Of a DNA stretch of 18,603 nucleotides, positions 1-10,500 are shown in pieces. The stretch is taken from assembly GCA_009775265.1 (NCBI GenBank), contig VSPG01000041.1, positions 1 to 18,603 on the forward strand. The letters run 5' to 3'. How positions within the stretch are numbered: the first letter of the stretch is position 1; each line of letters starts with the position of its first letter. Made by a program: the position numbers and the translations under genes. A model generated the notes under the pieces. It was given only the letters and a program-made list of their open reading frames with translations. It searched no databases and was not told the origin of the DNA. This stretch comes from Muribaculaceae bacterium. GTDB taxonomy: Bacteria > Bacteroidota > Bacteroidia > Bacteroidales > Muribaculaceae.

Positions 1-171
1 GCTCCCTCCTCATAAACTGCACCTTAACATAAAATACACCACCCTGTCGTTAACAATGATTATTAAACAACCTCTAAGCCATGGCAAATCTACGAGTGAA
101 AAAAATCACATGCCTAAATGTAATTTTTCATTACCGACTGCGTCTAATGCACATAAACTCAAATCATCTCA
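1..171. other. Intergenic region upstream of the ABC exporter
   Basis: AT-richer sequence with no supported gene. No clear rightward TAnnTTTG element precedes the ABC operon. On the minus strand TAGATTTG occurs at 85-92, which fits the Bacteroidetes -7 consensus pointing left, and a possible minus-strand ATG lies at 11-13. No matching -33 element was found and the putative gene would lie outside the window, so a divergent left-hand gene is only a possibility. Confidence 0.4.
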
Positions 172-1115
<944 letters not shown>

Positions 1116-1119
<4 letters not shown>

Positions 1120-2366
1120 ACTCCCCGCTATCAATAATCGTAAGCCGCGAATACCTCGAAAGGGTACAGCGCAAAAGTTTCATAATAAGCACTCTGCTGA
1201 CGCCCCTGCTGATGCTTGGCTTAATGATGGCGCCAGCCCTGTTTGCCATCCTTGCCGGCCCAGAAAACAAAACCATAGCCGTAATCGACAGAACTGACGC
1301 CATGATAGCGCGCCAGCTCGACAACGAAGGGGAACTGAACTTCAAAGTCGTACAGGGCGAACTTGCCGAACTCATCGACAACGCCGACTACGACGCCGTG
1401 CTCGTCATAGAAGCAGACGCCGTCAGCCGCCCGTCAGCCATAAAGCTATACAGCCATGAAGCAGCTTCCATGCAGACAGAAGGCGCCATCAGCTCGCAGC
1501 TTGAAAACATAATAGAAGACGAGCGCATAAAAGCTTACGACATAGACAACCTGTCGCAGATAATGAAGGAAGTAAAAGCCGACGTAAGGCTCGAGACATT
1601 CCGCATATCCGAAGGCGACACATCCGAAACATCATCCATTATCAGCTACATCGTAGGCATTACCACGTCCTTGATGCTGTATATGTTCATCATGCTGTAC
1701 GGACAGATGGTGATGACAAGCATAATTGAGGAGAAAAACAACCGCGTACTTGAAATCGTAGTCAGCAGCGTCAAGCCGAACGCGCTCATGATGGGTAAAA
1801 TAGTCGGCATAGGACTCGTGGCGGTAACACAGATACTGATTTGGGGAATAATCCTGACGGCATGCTCTATCTGGCTCATGCCGCTCGTGAGCGGTGCAGC
1901 CCAAGGCGCCGGAGGCTTCGACCTCGGAGTACTCGGTTCTCCGGCCTATATTCTGGAACTATTCGGCTACATCACCCTGTTCCTCATCGGCGGATACCTT
2001 TTCTATTCATCCATTTATGCCGCCGTAGGCTCCGCCGTCGACAACATCCAGGACGCATCCCAACTTGTGAGCATAGCCGTCATTCCTATCATAATCGGCA
2101 TGGTAGTGAGTATGTCCGTGGTACAGAACCCGGCATCTTCACTGGCCGTCTGGACATCGATGATTCCTTTCACTTCCCCGATGGTGATGATGGCGCGCAT
2201 ACCGTTCGGCATACCGGCCTGGCAGATATGGACATCTTTGGCTTTGCTGTACGCCTCTTTTGCCGGCATGGTATGGCTCTCGGCAAAAATATACCGGGTG
2301 GGCATATTCATGTATGGAAAGAAACCGAGTTTCTCCGAACTTATACGATGGGCACGATACAAATAG
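1116..2366 (+). CDS. ABC-2 type transporter permease, NatB-like
   Basis: This is the integral inner-membrane subunit that pairs with the preceding ATPase. The 416-residue protein has one N-terminal membrane segment (about residues 22-47), a soluble region of roughly 120 residues that should face the periplasm, and a C-terminal block of about five hydrophobic segments from about residue 172 onward. The motif EEKNNR (205-210), followed by VLEIVVSSVKP, is the conserved cytoplasmic loop of ABC-2 permeases that contacts the ATPase. This architecture matches the ABC2_membrane_3/NatB group. The start codon overlaps the ATPase stop by four bases. The substrate is unknown. Family assignment is secure; the specific role (sodium, drug or lipid export) is not. 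Confidence 0.92.
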
Positions 2367-2409
2367 GCCAACTCATAAAATAGCTAAAATACAGCAATTT
2401 CCATAATAA

Positions 2410-2452
2410 TTTCGCCGAGCGGGACGTTATACCAATGTACTGCTCGGCGAAA
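2410..2452 (+). terminator. Inverted repeat, possible terminator of the ABC operon
   Basis: There is a perfect 11-bp stem, 2410-2420 with 2442-2452 (core CGCCGAGC / GCTCGGCG), around a 21-base loop, 44 bases after the permease stop. It is followed by AAAATG and only later by TTTT, so it lacks a proper U run. It may act as an mRNA 3'-end stabiliser or a weak terminator. The palindrome is clear; the function is inferred. Confidence 0.5.
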
Positions 2453-2477
2453 ATGCATCCGTTTTCAGCCAAAGGGC

Positions 2478-2508
2478 TTGTGTGTTAAGGAATTTTTTAC
2501 TAACTTTG
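2478..2508 (+). promoter_or_regulatory. Bacteroidetes-type promoter of the primary sigma gene
   Basis: TTG at 2478-2480, a spacer of 20 bases, then TAACTTTG at 2501-2508. This matches the Bacteroidetes consensus (-33 TTG/TTTG, 19-21 bases, -7 TAnnTTTG). The predicted transcription start is near 2513, giving a leader of about 34 bases before ATG 2547. Confidence 0.8.
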
Positions 2509-2546
2509 CATGTTTTTGCACCATACAGGTATTGACCACATAGCAT

Positions 2547-3407
2547 ATGAGACAGCTAAAAATCACGAAATCCATAACCAACCGCGAAAGCGCCTCGCTC
2601 GACAAGTATCTTCAGGAAATCGGCCGCGAGGAGTTGATTTCGGTGGAAGAGGAAGTTGAACTCGCCCAGCGCATCCGCAACGGCGACCAGGTGGCTCTTG
2701 AAAAGCTGACACGAGCCAACCTGCGCTTCGTGGTGTCGGTAGCCAAACAATATCAGAATCAGGGTCTGTCGCTTCCCGACCTCATAAACGAGGGAAACCT
2801 CGGCCTTATCAAGGCCGCCCGGAAATTCGACGAAACACGCGGTTTCAAATTCATCTCCTACGCCGTGTGGTGGATTCGTCAAAGTATCCTGCAGGCACTT
2901 GCCGAACAGAGCCGAATCGTACGTCTGCCGCTCAACCAGGTAGGCTCGCTCAACAAGATAAGCAAAGCTCTGTCTAAATTCGAGCAGGAAAACGAACGCC
3001 GTCCCTCCCCGGAGGAGCTTGCTGAAACCCTTGACGTCCCTGTCGATAAAATTGCCGACACACTCAAAGTGAGCGGCCGCCACATATCAGTAGACGCCCC
3101 GTTTGTAGAAGGAGAAGACAACAGCCTGCTTGACGTGCTCACCAACGACGACTCCCCCATGGCCGATGCCGGCCTCAACCGCGAGTCGCTGAGCAATGAG
3201 GTGGATCGTGCATTGCGCCAGCTTCACGAACGCGAACGCGAAATACTTAAAATGTTCTTCGGCATAGGCTGTCAGGAAATGACCCTCGAAGAAATCGGAG
3301 CTAAATTCGACCTCACGCGCGAGCGCGTACGTCAGATTAAAGAAAAAGCCATACGCCGCCTGAAAGGGCAGAAAAGCCGCTTGCTGAAAGCATATCTCGG
3401 GGCATAG
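2547..3407 (+). CDS. rpoD: Primary (housekeeping) RNA polymerase sigma-70 factor
   Basis: This subunit directs RNA polymerase to vegetative promoters. The 286-residue protein contains region 1.2 (around DKYLQEIG), region 2 with NLRFVVSVAKQYQ, GLIKAARKFD and the -10-reading helix YAVWWIRQSI (about 107-116), region 3, and region 4 with a helix-turn-helix ending in LTRERVRQIKEKAIRRLK. Region 1.1 is absent and the length is about 286, as is normal for the Bacteroidetes primary sigma, which recognises TAnnTTTG rather than TATAAT. The gene has its own well-matched promoter and is followed 21 bases later by a strong terminator, so it is probably monocistronic. The near-perfect family signature makes this one of the safest calls here. 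Confidence 0.97.
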   Translation: MRQLKITKSITNRESASLDKYLQEIGREELISVEEEVELAQRIRNGDQVALEKLTRANLRFVVSVAKQYQNQGLSLPDLINEGNLGLIKAARKFDETRGFKFISYAVWWIRQSILQALAEQSRIVRLPLNQVGSLNKISKALSKFEQENERRPSPEELAETLDVPVDKIADTLKVSGRHISVDAPFVEGEDNSLLDVLTNDDSPMADAGLNRESLSNEVDRALRQLHEREREILKMFFGIGCQEMTLEEIGAKFDLTRERVRQIKEKAIRRLKGQKSRLLKAYLGA

Positions 3408-3428
3408 GCAACCAACCCAACAAACATT

Positions 3429-3472
3429 GCGCGGGCGCGACTAAGGAACAAGGTCGCGCCCGCGCTTGTTTA
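3429..3472 (+). terminator. Strong intrinsic terminator after rpoD
   Basis: A perfect 13-bp GC-rich stem (3429-3441 with 3453-3465) with an 11-base loop is followed by TTGTTTAT. This is a canonical intrinsic terminator for the sigma gene. Its T tract also supplies the TTG of the next gene's promoter. Confidence 0.9.
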
Positions 3473-3496
3473 TAACGCATATTTTGCGTAATTTTG
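3466..3496 (+). promoter_or_regulatory. Promoter of the helicase-nadE operon, inside the rpoD terminator tail
   Basis: TTG at 3466-3468, a 20-base spacer and TAATTTTG at 3489-3496 form a full Bacteroidetes-type promoter. The -33 TTG is the first part of the rpoD terminator T tract. The expected transcription start, about 3500-3503, lies only a few bases before ATG 3505, so the mRNA would be nearly leaderless. This also argues against any start upstream of 3505. Confidence 0.75.
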
Positions 3497-3504
3497 CTCT
3501 TACT

Positions 3505-5550
3505 ATGAAGCCCGATTCCGAACAAGCGCGCCGGCATCTGCTCGACCCGGAGAACTCCGACATGCTGATGGCATGGAAACTGGTCTCAGACACCTCCCAA
3601 TCGGTGTTCCTGACCGGAAAAGCCGGCACGGGCAAAAGCACACTGTTGCGCTATATCATGGCCAACACAAAAAAAGCACATATAGTGCTTGCGCCCACGG
3701 GCATAGCAGCCATTAATGTGGGCGGCCAGACGCTACACTCTTTTTTCCGCCTGCCATTCAAGCCCACAATGCCCGACGACCCGGACTTCGCCGCACGCAT
3801 TCTGCGCAAACGCATGCGCTATCCCGACGCACTGATAAAACTCCTCAAAAGCCTCGAGCTTATAATCATAGATGAAGTGTCGATGGTAAGAGCCGACACC
3901 ATCGATTTCATAGATAAAATCCTGCGAGTATTCTGCGGAGACATGCGCCGTCCTTTTGCCGGAAAACAGCTTCTCATGGTAGGCGACGTCTTCCAGCTGG
4001 AACCGGTAGTGACTGCCGACACACGTGACATCATCGCACGCCAATACGGCACGCCACATTTTTTCAACGCCAAGGTTTTCGAAGAACTGACATTGGTGCC
4101 CATAGAACTCCGGAAAGTGTACCGCCAGAGCGACCCCGGCTTCGTGAGCCTGCTCGACAGGGTGCGCGACGGCCACCCCACCCCCTGCGATCTGAGTACT
4201 ATAAATGCCCGGGTAACCACCCGTGAGCAGGTGTACGGGGGGCCGAAGGAGAACAAGGGCGAACTTCCTGTCACAATAGCAACCCGCCGCGACCTCGTAG
4301 ACAACATAAACAACGAGCGCCTCGGAGCCCTGCGTAGCCCGGCCGTGACACTGACAGGACAAATCGAAGGAGATTTTCCTGAAGCATCGCTGCCGACCGA
4401 CCGCGAGCTCACGCTGAAAGAAGGTGCACAGGTCATGTTTGTACGCAACGACCCCGAACGCCGATGGGTAAATGGCACCATCGGCCTTGTGGAAAGCATC
4501 GACGACGATCACGTGGGCGTACGGACAGCCGACGGCCTGCTACACTCAGTAGAGCCGGAACGCTGGAGCAACATACGCTACGAATACGACGAAAAAACAC
4601 ACAAGGTGAACGAAGTGGAACTCGGCAGTTTCACGCAATTTCCGTTAAAACTCGCATGGGCACTGACGGTGCACAAAAGTCAGGGCATGACTTTCGACAA
4701 TGTCGTGCTCGACTTCGGCCGAGGGGCATTCGCGGGCGGACAGAGCTATGTGGCGCTCAGCCGCTGTCGCAGCCTTGAAGGAATACGTCTGCTCAGCACC
4801 ATAGCCGAGCGTGATATTTATGTCCATCCCGCCGTGCTGCGGTTCAGCCACAATTTCAACAGTTCGCGAATCATCGACGACGCACTCGCACAGGCACGCA
4901 CCGACGCAGCCATCGCCGCAGCATCACAGGCATTTGCCACCGGCGACATGTCCCGCGCGGTAGACTGCATGGCTATGGCGGCAGAAGCGCGTCCCGCACT
5001 ACTGCGCAGCCCGGCCGTGAGACGCCTTATCTCGCGACGGCTTAACATTATATCACGCCTCGAATCCGAGGCTGAAGCTCTCCGGCTCGAACTATCCGAA
5101 GCAAAAGAAAGATTCCGCGGCCTTGCCGACGAATACGTGACACTTGGCTTGCAGTGCATGGCCGGCGGAAACGACCCCGCCCCTGCTATCGCAAACTACG
5201 ACAAGGCGCTACGCATATGTCCCGGCCATACGGAAGCCCTGCTTGCCAAAGGACGGCTGCTTGCCGCCGGAGGTGACTATGACAACGCCGAGCAATGCCT
5301 TCGGCAGGCAGCAGACAACGACAACAGCGACTGGCGCGCGCTTGCGGCACTCGCCGACATCTACATAGGAAGCATGGCCTATGCGGAGGCTCTCGACTGC
5401 CTGTTGCTGGCAGTCGAGAGGCAGCCGAAGACCGTGCAGCTACACGACACCCTCGCCTCTCTGTACGAAACCATCGACTCCCCTGAGGATGCGGAAATAC
5501 ACCGCGCAGTAGCCGCCCAGTTGCGCAAAAGAAGAAAAAAGAAAAAATAG
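3505..5550 (+). CDS. Pif1/RecD2-like SF1 helicase with C-terminal TPR domain
   Basis: A predicted ATP-dependent DNA helicase of superfamily 1B, cytoplasmic, probably acting in DNA repair, replication-fork processing or G-quadruplex unwinding. The 681-residue protein shows Walker A GKAGTGKST (about 38-46), Walker B IIIDEVSMV (D123, E124), motif III GDVFQLEPV (160-168), a motif with TVHKSQGMTF (388-397) and motif VI YVALSRCRSLEG (415-426). After the helicase core there is a Glu/Arg-rich probable coiled coil (about 510-545), then about three TPR-like repeats (about 544-670) and a basic tail RKRRKKKK. The in-frame codon at 3466 would add 13 residues but lies in the terminator T tract and upstream of the -7 element, so ATG 3505 was chosen. 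NadE follows after 23 bases. The TPR part suggests a protein partner, which is unknown. Confidence 0.9.
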   Translation: MKPDSEQARRHLLDPENSDMLMAWKLVSDTSQSVFLTGKAGTGKSTLLRYIMANTKKAHIVLAPTGIAAINVGGQTLHSFFRLPFKPTMPDDPDFAARILRKRMRYPDALIKLLKSLELIIIDEVSMVRADTIDFIDKILRVFCGDMRRPFAGKQLLMVGDVFQLEPVVTADTRDIIARQYGTPHFFNAKVFEELTLVPIELRKVYRQSDPGFVSLLDRVRDGHPTPCDLSTINARVTTREQVYGGPKENKGELPVTIATRRDLVDNINNERLGALRSPAVTLTGQIEGDFPEASLPTDRELTLKEGAQVMFVRNDPERRWVNGTIGLVESIDDDHVGVRTADGLLHSVEPERWSNIRYEYDEKTHKVNEVELGSFTQFPLKLAWALTVHKSQGMTFDNVVLDFGRGAFAGGQSYVALSRCRSLEGIRLLSTIAERDIYVHPAVLRFSHNFNSSRIIDDALAQARTDAAIAAASQAFATGDMSRAVDCMAMAAEARPALLRSPAVRRLISRRLNIISRLESEAEALRLELSEAKERFRGLADEYVTLGLQCMAGGNDPAPAIANYDKALRICPGHTEALLAKGRLLAAGGDYDNAEQCLRQAADNDNSDWRALAALADIYIGSMAYAEALDCLLLAVERQPKTVQLHDTLASLYETIDSPEDAEIHRAVAAQLRKRRKKKK

Positions 5551-5573
5551 CTCATACCAAACTCCCACCAATT

Positions 5574-7514
5574 ATGAAAAACCTCGGATTTTTACGGGCA
5601 GTGGCAGCCGCGCCTGCAGTGCACATTGCCGATTGCGAGGCAAACGCCGCCGAAATCACAGCTATGCTCGAAGATATGAGGCAGGCCGAACCCGACCTCA
5701 TAGTTTTTCCTGAAATGTGCCTTACAGGTTACACCTGCGGCGATCTGTTCCATAACCAGACGCTATTGGACGGAGCTGTAAATGCATTACATTCGGTGGC
5801 AAAGGCAACGGAAAATATCCCGGTTCTTGTGCTTGCCGGCTTACCGCTGCGCGTCGGAGGCGCCCTCTACAACTGCGCGGCAGCCATATCTCGCGGCAGC
5901 CTGCTCGGAGTGGTGCCCAAAAGCTATGTGCCGAACTACAACGAATTCTACGAAAAACGATGGTGGGCGGCCGCACCATCCGGAATGCGCACAATTGACG
6001 TCCCCGGCTTCGGAAGTGTGCCGTTCGGCATTTCACAACTATTTGCCTGCGGCGACGCGCTCGTGGGTGTGGAAATCTGCGAAGACCTGTGGACTCCTGC
6101 CCCGCCGAGCGCATATGCTGCAATGGCTGGCGCCCATGTAATAGCCAACCTCTCCGCATCCGACGACCTTATAGGGAAATATGCCTATCTGCAGTCGCTG
6201 GTAGCGCAGCAGTCGGCACGTTGCAACTGCGGCTACATATACGCATCCGCCGGATACGGCGAATCTTCAACCGATCTTGTTTTCGACGCCAAGACAATTA
6301 TTGCTGAAAACGGAGCTATAAAAGCATCCAACACACGTTGGCAACACGGCAGCCAATGGGTCGTGTACGACATAGACCTCTGCGCTATTAACCGCAACCG
6401 CATGCACATGGGGTCGTTCGCCGCCTGCTCAGAAAAGAATATCGGCCAGGCCTACTCCATAAGCGAACCGCTCGACGTAAAAGAACACGCCGACCCTATG
6501 CGCTTCCGACACGTCGACGCACATCCTTTCGTGCCTGCCGACGACGAAAACCGCAATATACACTGCGATGAAATAATGAACATACAGGTGGCAGGCCTAT
6601 GCCGTAGGCTTGAAGCCACACACACCCGCAACCTCGTAATAGGAATAAGCGGCGGCCTTGATTCCACCCTCGCATTACTGGTAGCCGTTGAGGCCTTCGA
6701 CCGCCTTTCGCTGCCACGCACAGGCATCATCGGCGTGACTATGCCGGGATTCGGAACCACATCGCGTACCCACGACAATGCCGTGGAACTTATGCGGCAG
6801 CTCGGCACAGACATGCGCGAGATAAACATTGCGGCAGCCGTACTCCGGCATTTCTCCGACATCGGTCACGACCCCGGCACCCATGACGTGACATACGAAA
6901 ACTCACAGGCACGCGAACGCACACAGATACTCATGGACATAGCCAACCAATGCGGAGGCATGGTGCTGGGCACCGGCGACCTTTCCGAGCTCGCTCTCGG
7001 ATGGGCCACATACAACGGCGACCATATGTCGATGTACGGAGTGAACGCAGGCGTGCCAAAAACCCTTGTAGCGCATCTTGTAAGATATTTTGCGGCCACG
7101 TCTTCCGACGATGCTACGCGCCGGACCCTGCTCGACATTGCCGACACCCCCATCTCGCCTGAACTGCTGCCGCCAACTGCCGACGGAAAAATCGCGCAGG
7201 TGACGGAGGATTTCGTGGGTCCGTACGAACTGCACGACTTTTTCCTGTACTACATGCTCCGTTATGGTTTTTCGCCTACACGTATCTTCGCACTCGCCTC
7301 TAAAGCTTTTGACGGAGCATACGATGATGGCGTGATTCTTAAATGGATGCGTACATTCTACCGGCGCTTCTTCGCGCAACAGTTCAAGCGTTCATGCCTG
7401 CCCGACGGCCCTAAGGTGGGTTCGGTGTGCCTTTCTCCGCGAGGCGACTGGCGCATGCCCTCCGACGCATCGGCAGCCATGTGGCTGGCTGAATGCGACA
7501 GCATTCAGGCGTAA
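5574..7514 (+). CDS. nadE: Glutamine-dependent NAD(+) synthetase
   Basis: It catalyses the last step of NAD synthesis, converting nicotinate adenine dinucleotide plus ATP and glutamine to NAD+, in the cytoplasm. The 646-residue protein joins an N-terminal nitrilase-type glutaminase domain to a C-terminal ammonia-using synthetase domain, the usual long form. The glutaminase triad is visible as E47 (FPEMCLTGY), K116 (PKSYVPNYNEFYEKRW) and C169 (VEICEDLW). The synthetase PP-loop SGGLDST lies at 359-365, and LGTGDLSELALGW is the NAD-synthetase motif further on. It lies 23 bases after the helicase and shares its promoter by inference. Its stop is one base from the stop of the convergent TamB gene, with no terminator between them. 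Confidence 0.96.
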   Translation: MKNLGFLRAVAAAPAVHIADCEANAAEITAMLEDMRQAEPDLIVFPEMCLTGYTCGDLFHNQTLLDGAVNALHSVAKATENIPVLVLAGLPLRVGGALYNCAAAISRGSLLGVVPKSYVPNYNEFYEKRWWAAAPSGMRTIDVPGFGSVPFGISQLFACGDALVGVEICEDLWTPAPPSAYAAMAGAHVIANLSASDDLIGKYAYLQSLVAQQSARCNCGYIYASAGYGESSTDLVFDAKTIIAENGAIKASNTRWQHGSQWVVYDIDLCAINRNRMHMGSFAACSEKNIGQAYSISEPLDVKEHADPMRFRHVDAHPFVPADDENRNIHCDEIMNIQVAGLCRRLEATHTRNLVIGISGGLDSTLALLVAVEAFDRLSLPRTGIIGVTMPGFGTTSRTHDNAVELMRQLGTDMREINIAAAVLRHFSDIGHDPGTHDVTYENSQARERTQILMDIANQCGGMVLGTGDLSELALGWATYNGDHMSMYGVNAGVPKTLVAHLVRYFAATSSDDATRRTLLDIADTPISPELLPPTADGKIAQVTEDFVGPYELHDFFLYYMLRYGFSPTRIFALASKAFDGAYDDGVILKWMRTFYRRFFAQQFKRSCLPDGPKVGSVCLSPRGDWRMPSDASAAMWLAECDSIQA

Positions 7515-7515
7515 A

Positions 7516-10500
7516 TCATTTGAATTCGAGCAGGACAGATGGCTCAGCAACACTGTCGGCGGGCAACGCCGCAGGAGCGGCCACGCTATCTGTCCTGCTT
7601 TTGTCTTTCTTGCGTCGCAGCGGCTTAAGCCAGCTTAGCAGACTGTCAAAGTCGCGTTTGAACATTATACCAACCCCCTGGGTGGTGGCCGCAGAGCGCA
7701 GATAATAGTTCTGGTCGTTATAGCGGTTATAGGCTTTCAGACGCCATGTGCCCCGTCGGTTCAGAAGGTATTCGACATCAAAATCCCCCACGAACTGATT
7801 CGTGTTAAGCGACTTGTCGCGGTAACCGAAATTGCCGTTAAACAGCAGACGGTTGTTCAGCAAGCGGCTCGACAGAGCCACGTCAACCTCGACATCGCTG
7901 AAATCACCTCTGTCCGACCGCAGATTCGGGGCTATGGTCCAGTTTTCGCTGAGTTTGCCGAGCATGCTTCCGAGCTGGCTTGAAATAGTGGACGATGCGA
8001 CAGAAAATAATTCATTGCCCTTTGTGGTGCTCATATAATCGGGAGTGTAAAAACGGTTCAGAGCCAACAGGTATATTATCTGCCGGTTCATCATTTCCTC
8101 CGTGCTGACTATGGAACGCACCTTTCGGTACACATCGGAAGTGAGCGTAGGAAATCGCAAATCGAAGTTTATGTCAGGCTGGCGCATGTCGCCGGTCACT
8201 TTCATAAGCGCATGCACGGGCACATTCGTGCGGTTCAAATCACGGTCTTGCAGGAATGACTCGTCAAGGTCGCTTAAGTTGGCATTCACCGAATACACAG
8301 CCTCTATGTCGAGCTGTGCCGCATAAGGGTCGCCGTGGAACGATATTTTGCTGCCTTCGTCGATAGTGAAGTCTTTTATTATGATGTCCTGAAGCGTGAA
8401 ATTATAGCTGCCACGGTCAAGAGTGTATGTGCCGAACATCCGCAGGTCGTTATTTGCCGAGCCGTAGGTAAGACGCAGATTGCCATTGCCGAAAGCCTTT
8501 ATCTCGTCGCCACCGACAGGGTCCATGACAAGGATTATCTTTGCCGCAGGAGTAATGTCTACACGGAAGTCCATATTGTAGTCGCTAGGCTCGTCCTGCG
8601 CCTGCGCGGTCATACGTTTCTGATATTCGAGCACAGCCGGAGGAATGGCATCTATGCCTACAACGGAATCCACCACCTGCACCGGAGTGCGGTCGCGGAA
8701 CGTGATGAATGAATACTCATCGGCGTCGAGCATGTCGTTTAGCACGAATGTAAACGACGAGCCGGATGCAGTGGCCATATTCACGTCGATGTTGACAACT
8801 CCGGGTTCGCCGGAAATATGGGCCCCGCCGTTGCCGAATATAGTACCATACCAGTCGGGACTTTCTTTCGAACCGACATTGTAACATAAAAAGTCACGCG
8901 CATCGCGGACCCTGAAATCAAAACTCGGCTGCTTGAAGAACACATGACGGACATCTCCGTCGAGGCGTGCCGTATGTCCGTAGCTGTCGCGTATTTCGGC
9001 ATTGCGCACCGTTATAAGACCGGGACGCAGACGCACGCTGTCGGAGCACAGATATTCGGTGTTGGTGAAATCGATTTTAAGAGCTAATGAATCTGCAAAA
9101 ACGTCACCCTCAAGATCTATGTACTTGAATGTGCCGAACAAGCGGGCTTGCCCCGAGGCATAACCGTCGACTTTCGATGCGAACGCCGACATGAACGGCT
9201 GCATAAACCCTACCCGCACACGATCTGCCACAAACGTAATGTCAAGTTCTTCGCTGGCAGGGGTTATGCTTCCGTATATACTTGAATGTCTGCCTTCGGG
9301 CCCTGTAAGGTCTGCATCAAGAACGACAGCCTTCGCAGCGTTGTCCCAATGCGCACGCACATCGGCATCGCCGAGAGTGCAACGGTTGTAGCCGATGCCG
9401 TCCACATGCAGGCGCTCGCTTGTGAGCACAGGAGAGGGGCTCAGCAGACTCCGTCCTTCGAAAACACCTGTCGCAATACCGCTGAGCAGAGCCTTGTCTA
9501 TTTCAAGAGTCTCGAATATGGGCAACAGAGACACGCGGTCTATGTCGACATAAACCACAGGCTCCTCGGCGTCACTTACAACACCGTTCACAGCGATGCG
9601 CTGTTCCCCGGCTTTAAGTACAAAGCCGTCAATGTCAGCTTCGCCGTCGCGCCACGACAGCCTCGACGGAAGTATGTTCCACACATCGTCGCCGAAATTC
9701 ACGGTTCCGGGCTTGATGTCCACATCAGCGGCCAGATGGCCGTCAAGGCCGAGACCGAGTTTGGCCGCGAAACTCAGCGAACCGTTAAGAGGTATTTTAC
9801 GCTCTATCGTCCAGTCGGCTGATGTGCTTACCATATTCTCCGCTGCGCCTACATTCAGCAGTGCCGACATAGGACCTTTCTTTGTTGGAACACGTGTGGA
9901 CGCGTAAAGCGACATTTCGCCTCTGTTTCCGTCGGCAGAGGCAATTATTGCGGTATTGTCGATTATTTTTTCACCCTGCTGCAGATACGAAGCATCAATG
10001 GCAAATCCGGCGCGCCGCGCCGCACAATCCATACTTCCGCTTATCTCTATCGGATGGATTATCTGTACAGGCAACCGGAAAAAGCGCGAAAAATCCTCCG
10101 CATCCGCTATTGTAAACTCAAAACCGAAATCATTGTGACATTCCTCCCCATGCAAAGAATCAGGGACTTTCAGCCCGAGAGCCGGAAACACAGCCCCTGC
10201 GATAGCACGGCACTCGGTGACGATTTTAGACGGGGCAAACGCACCCTCTATGCGTCCGTTCACATAATCGGATGTAAGTTCCACTACTGCCGGACGCGAG
10301 TTTATATCACGCGAAAGTTCAAAACGCCGCATCGACAAACCATCGCCGTCGGGACGCCGGAAATCCACATCGGCCAAAGCCACCCTACCGGCGGCATCAT
10401 CCACATTACGGCCTCTTATCTCTGCATTTACAGACGCACTGAGTGTATAATCCTCATAAGCATCAAGCACTCCCAGCCAATGAAGGTCGAGCCGGCTCAC

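Noticed and set aside
85..92. Leftward -7 element TAGATTTG
   Set aside because: Fits the consensus but has no matching -33 element and no visible gene, so it is not listed as a promoter.
3466..3504. Upstream in-frame start for the helicase
   Set aside because: Lies in the rpoD terminator tail and ahead of the promoter -7 element, so it would not be in the mRNA.
3733..4512. 259-codon minus-strand open frame opposite the helicase
   Set aside because: Lies wholly inside a clearly conserved helicase core; Cys/His/Val-rich with no domain. It is a shadow of the GC-rich third-position pattern.
9286..9822. 178-codon plus-strand open frame opposite tamB
   Set aside because: Inside the continuous 1513-codon TamB frame with no signal or domain; a shadow frame.
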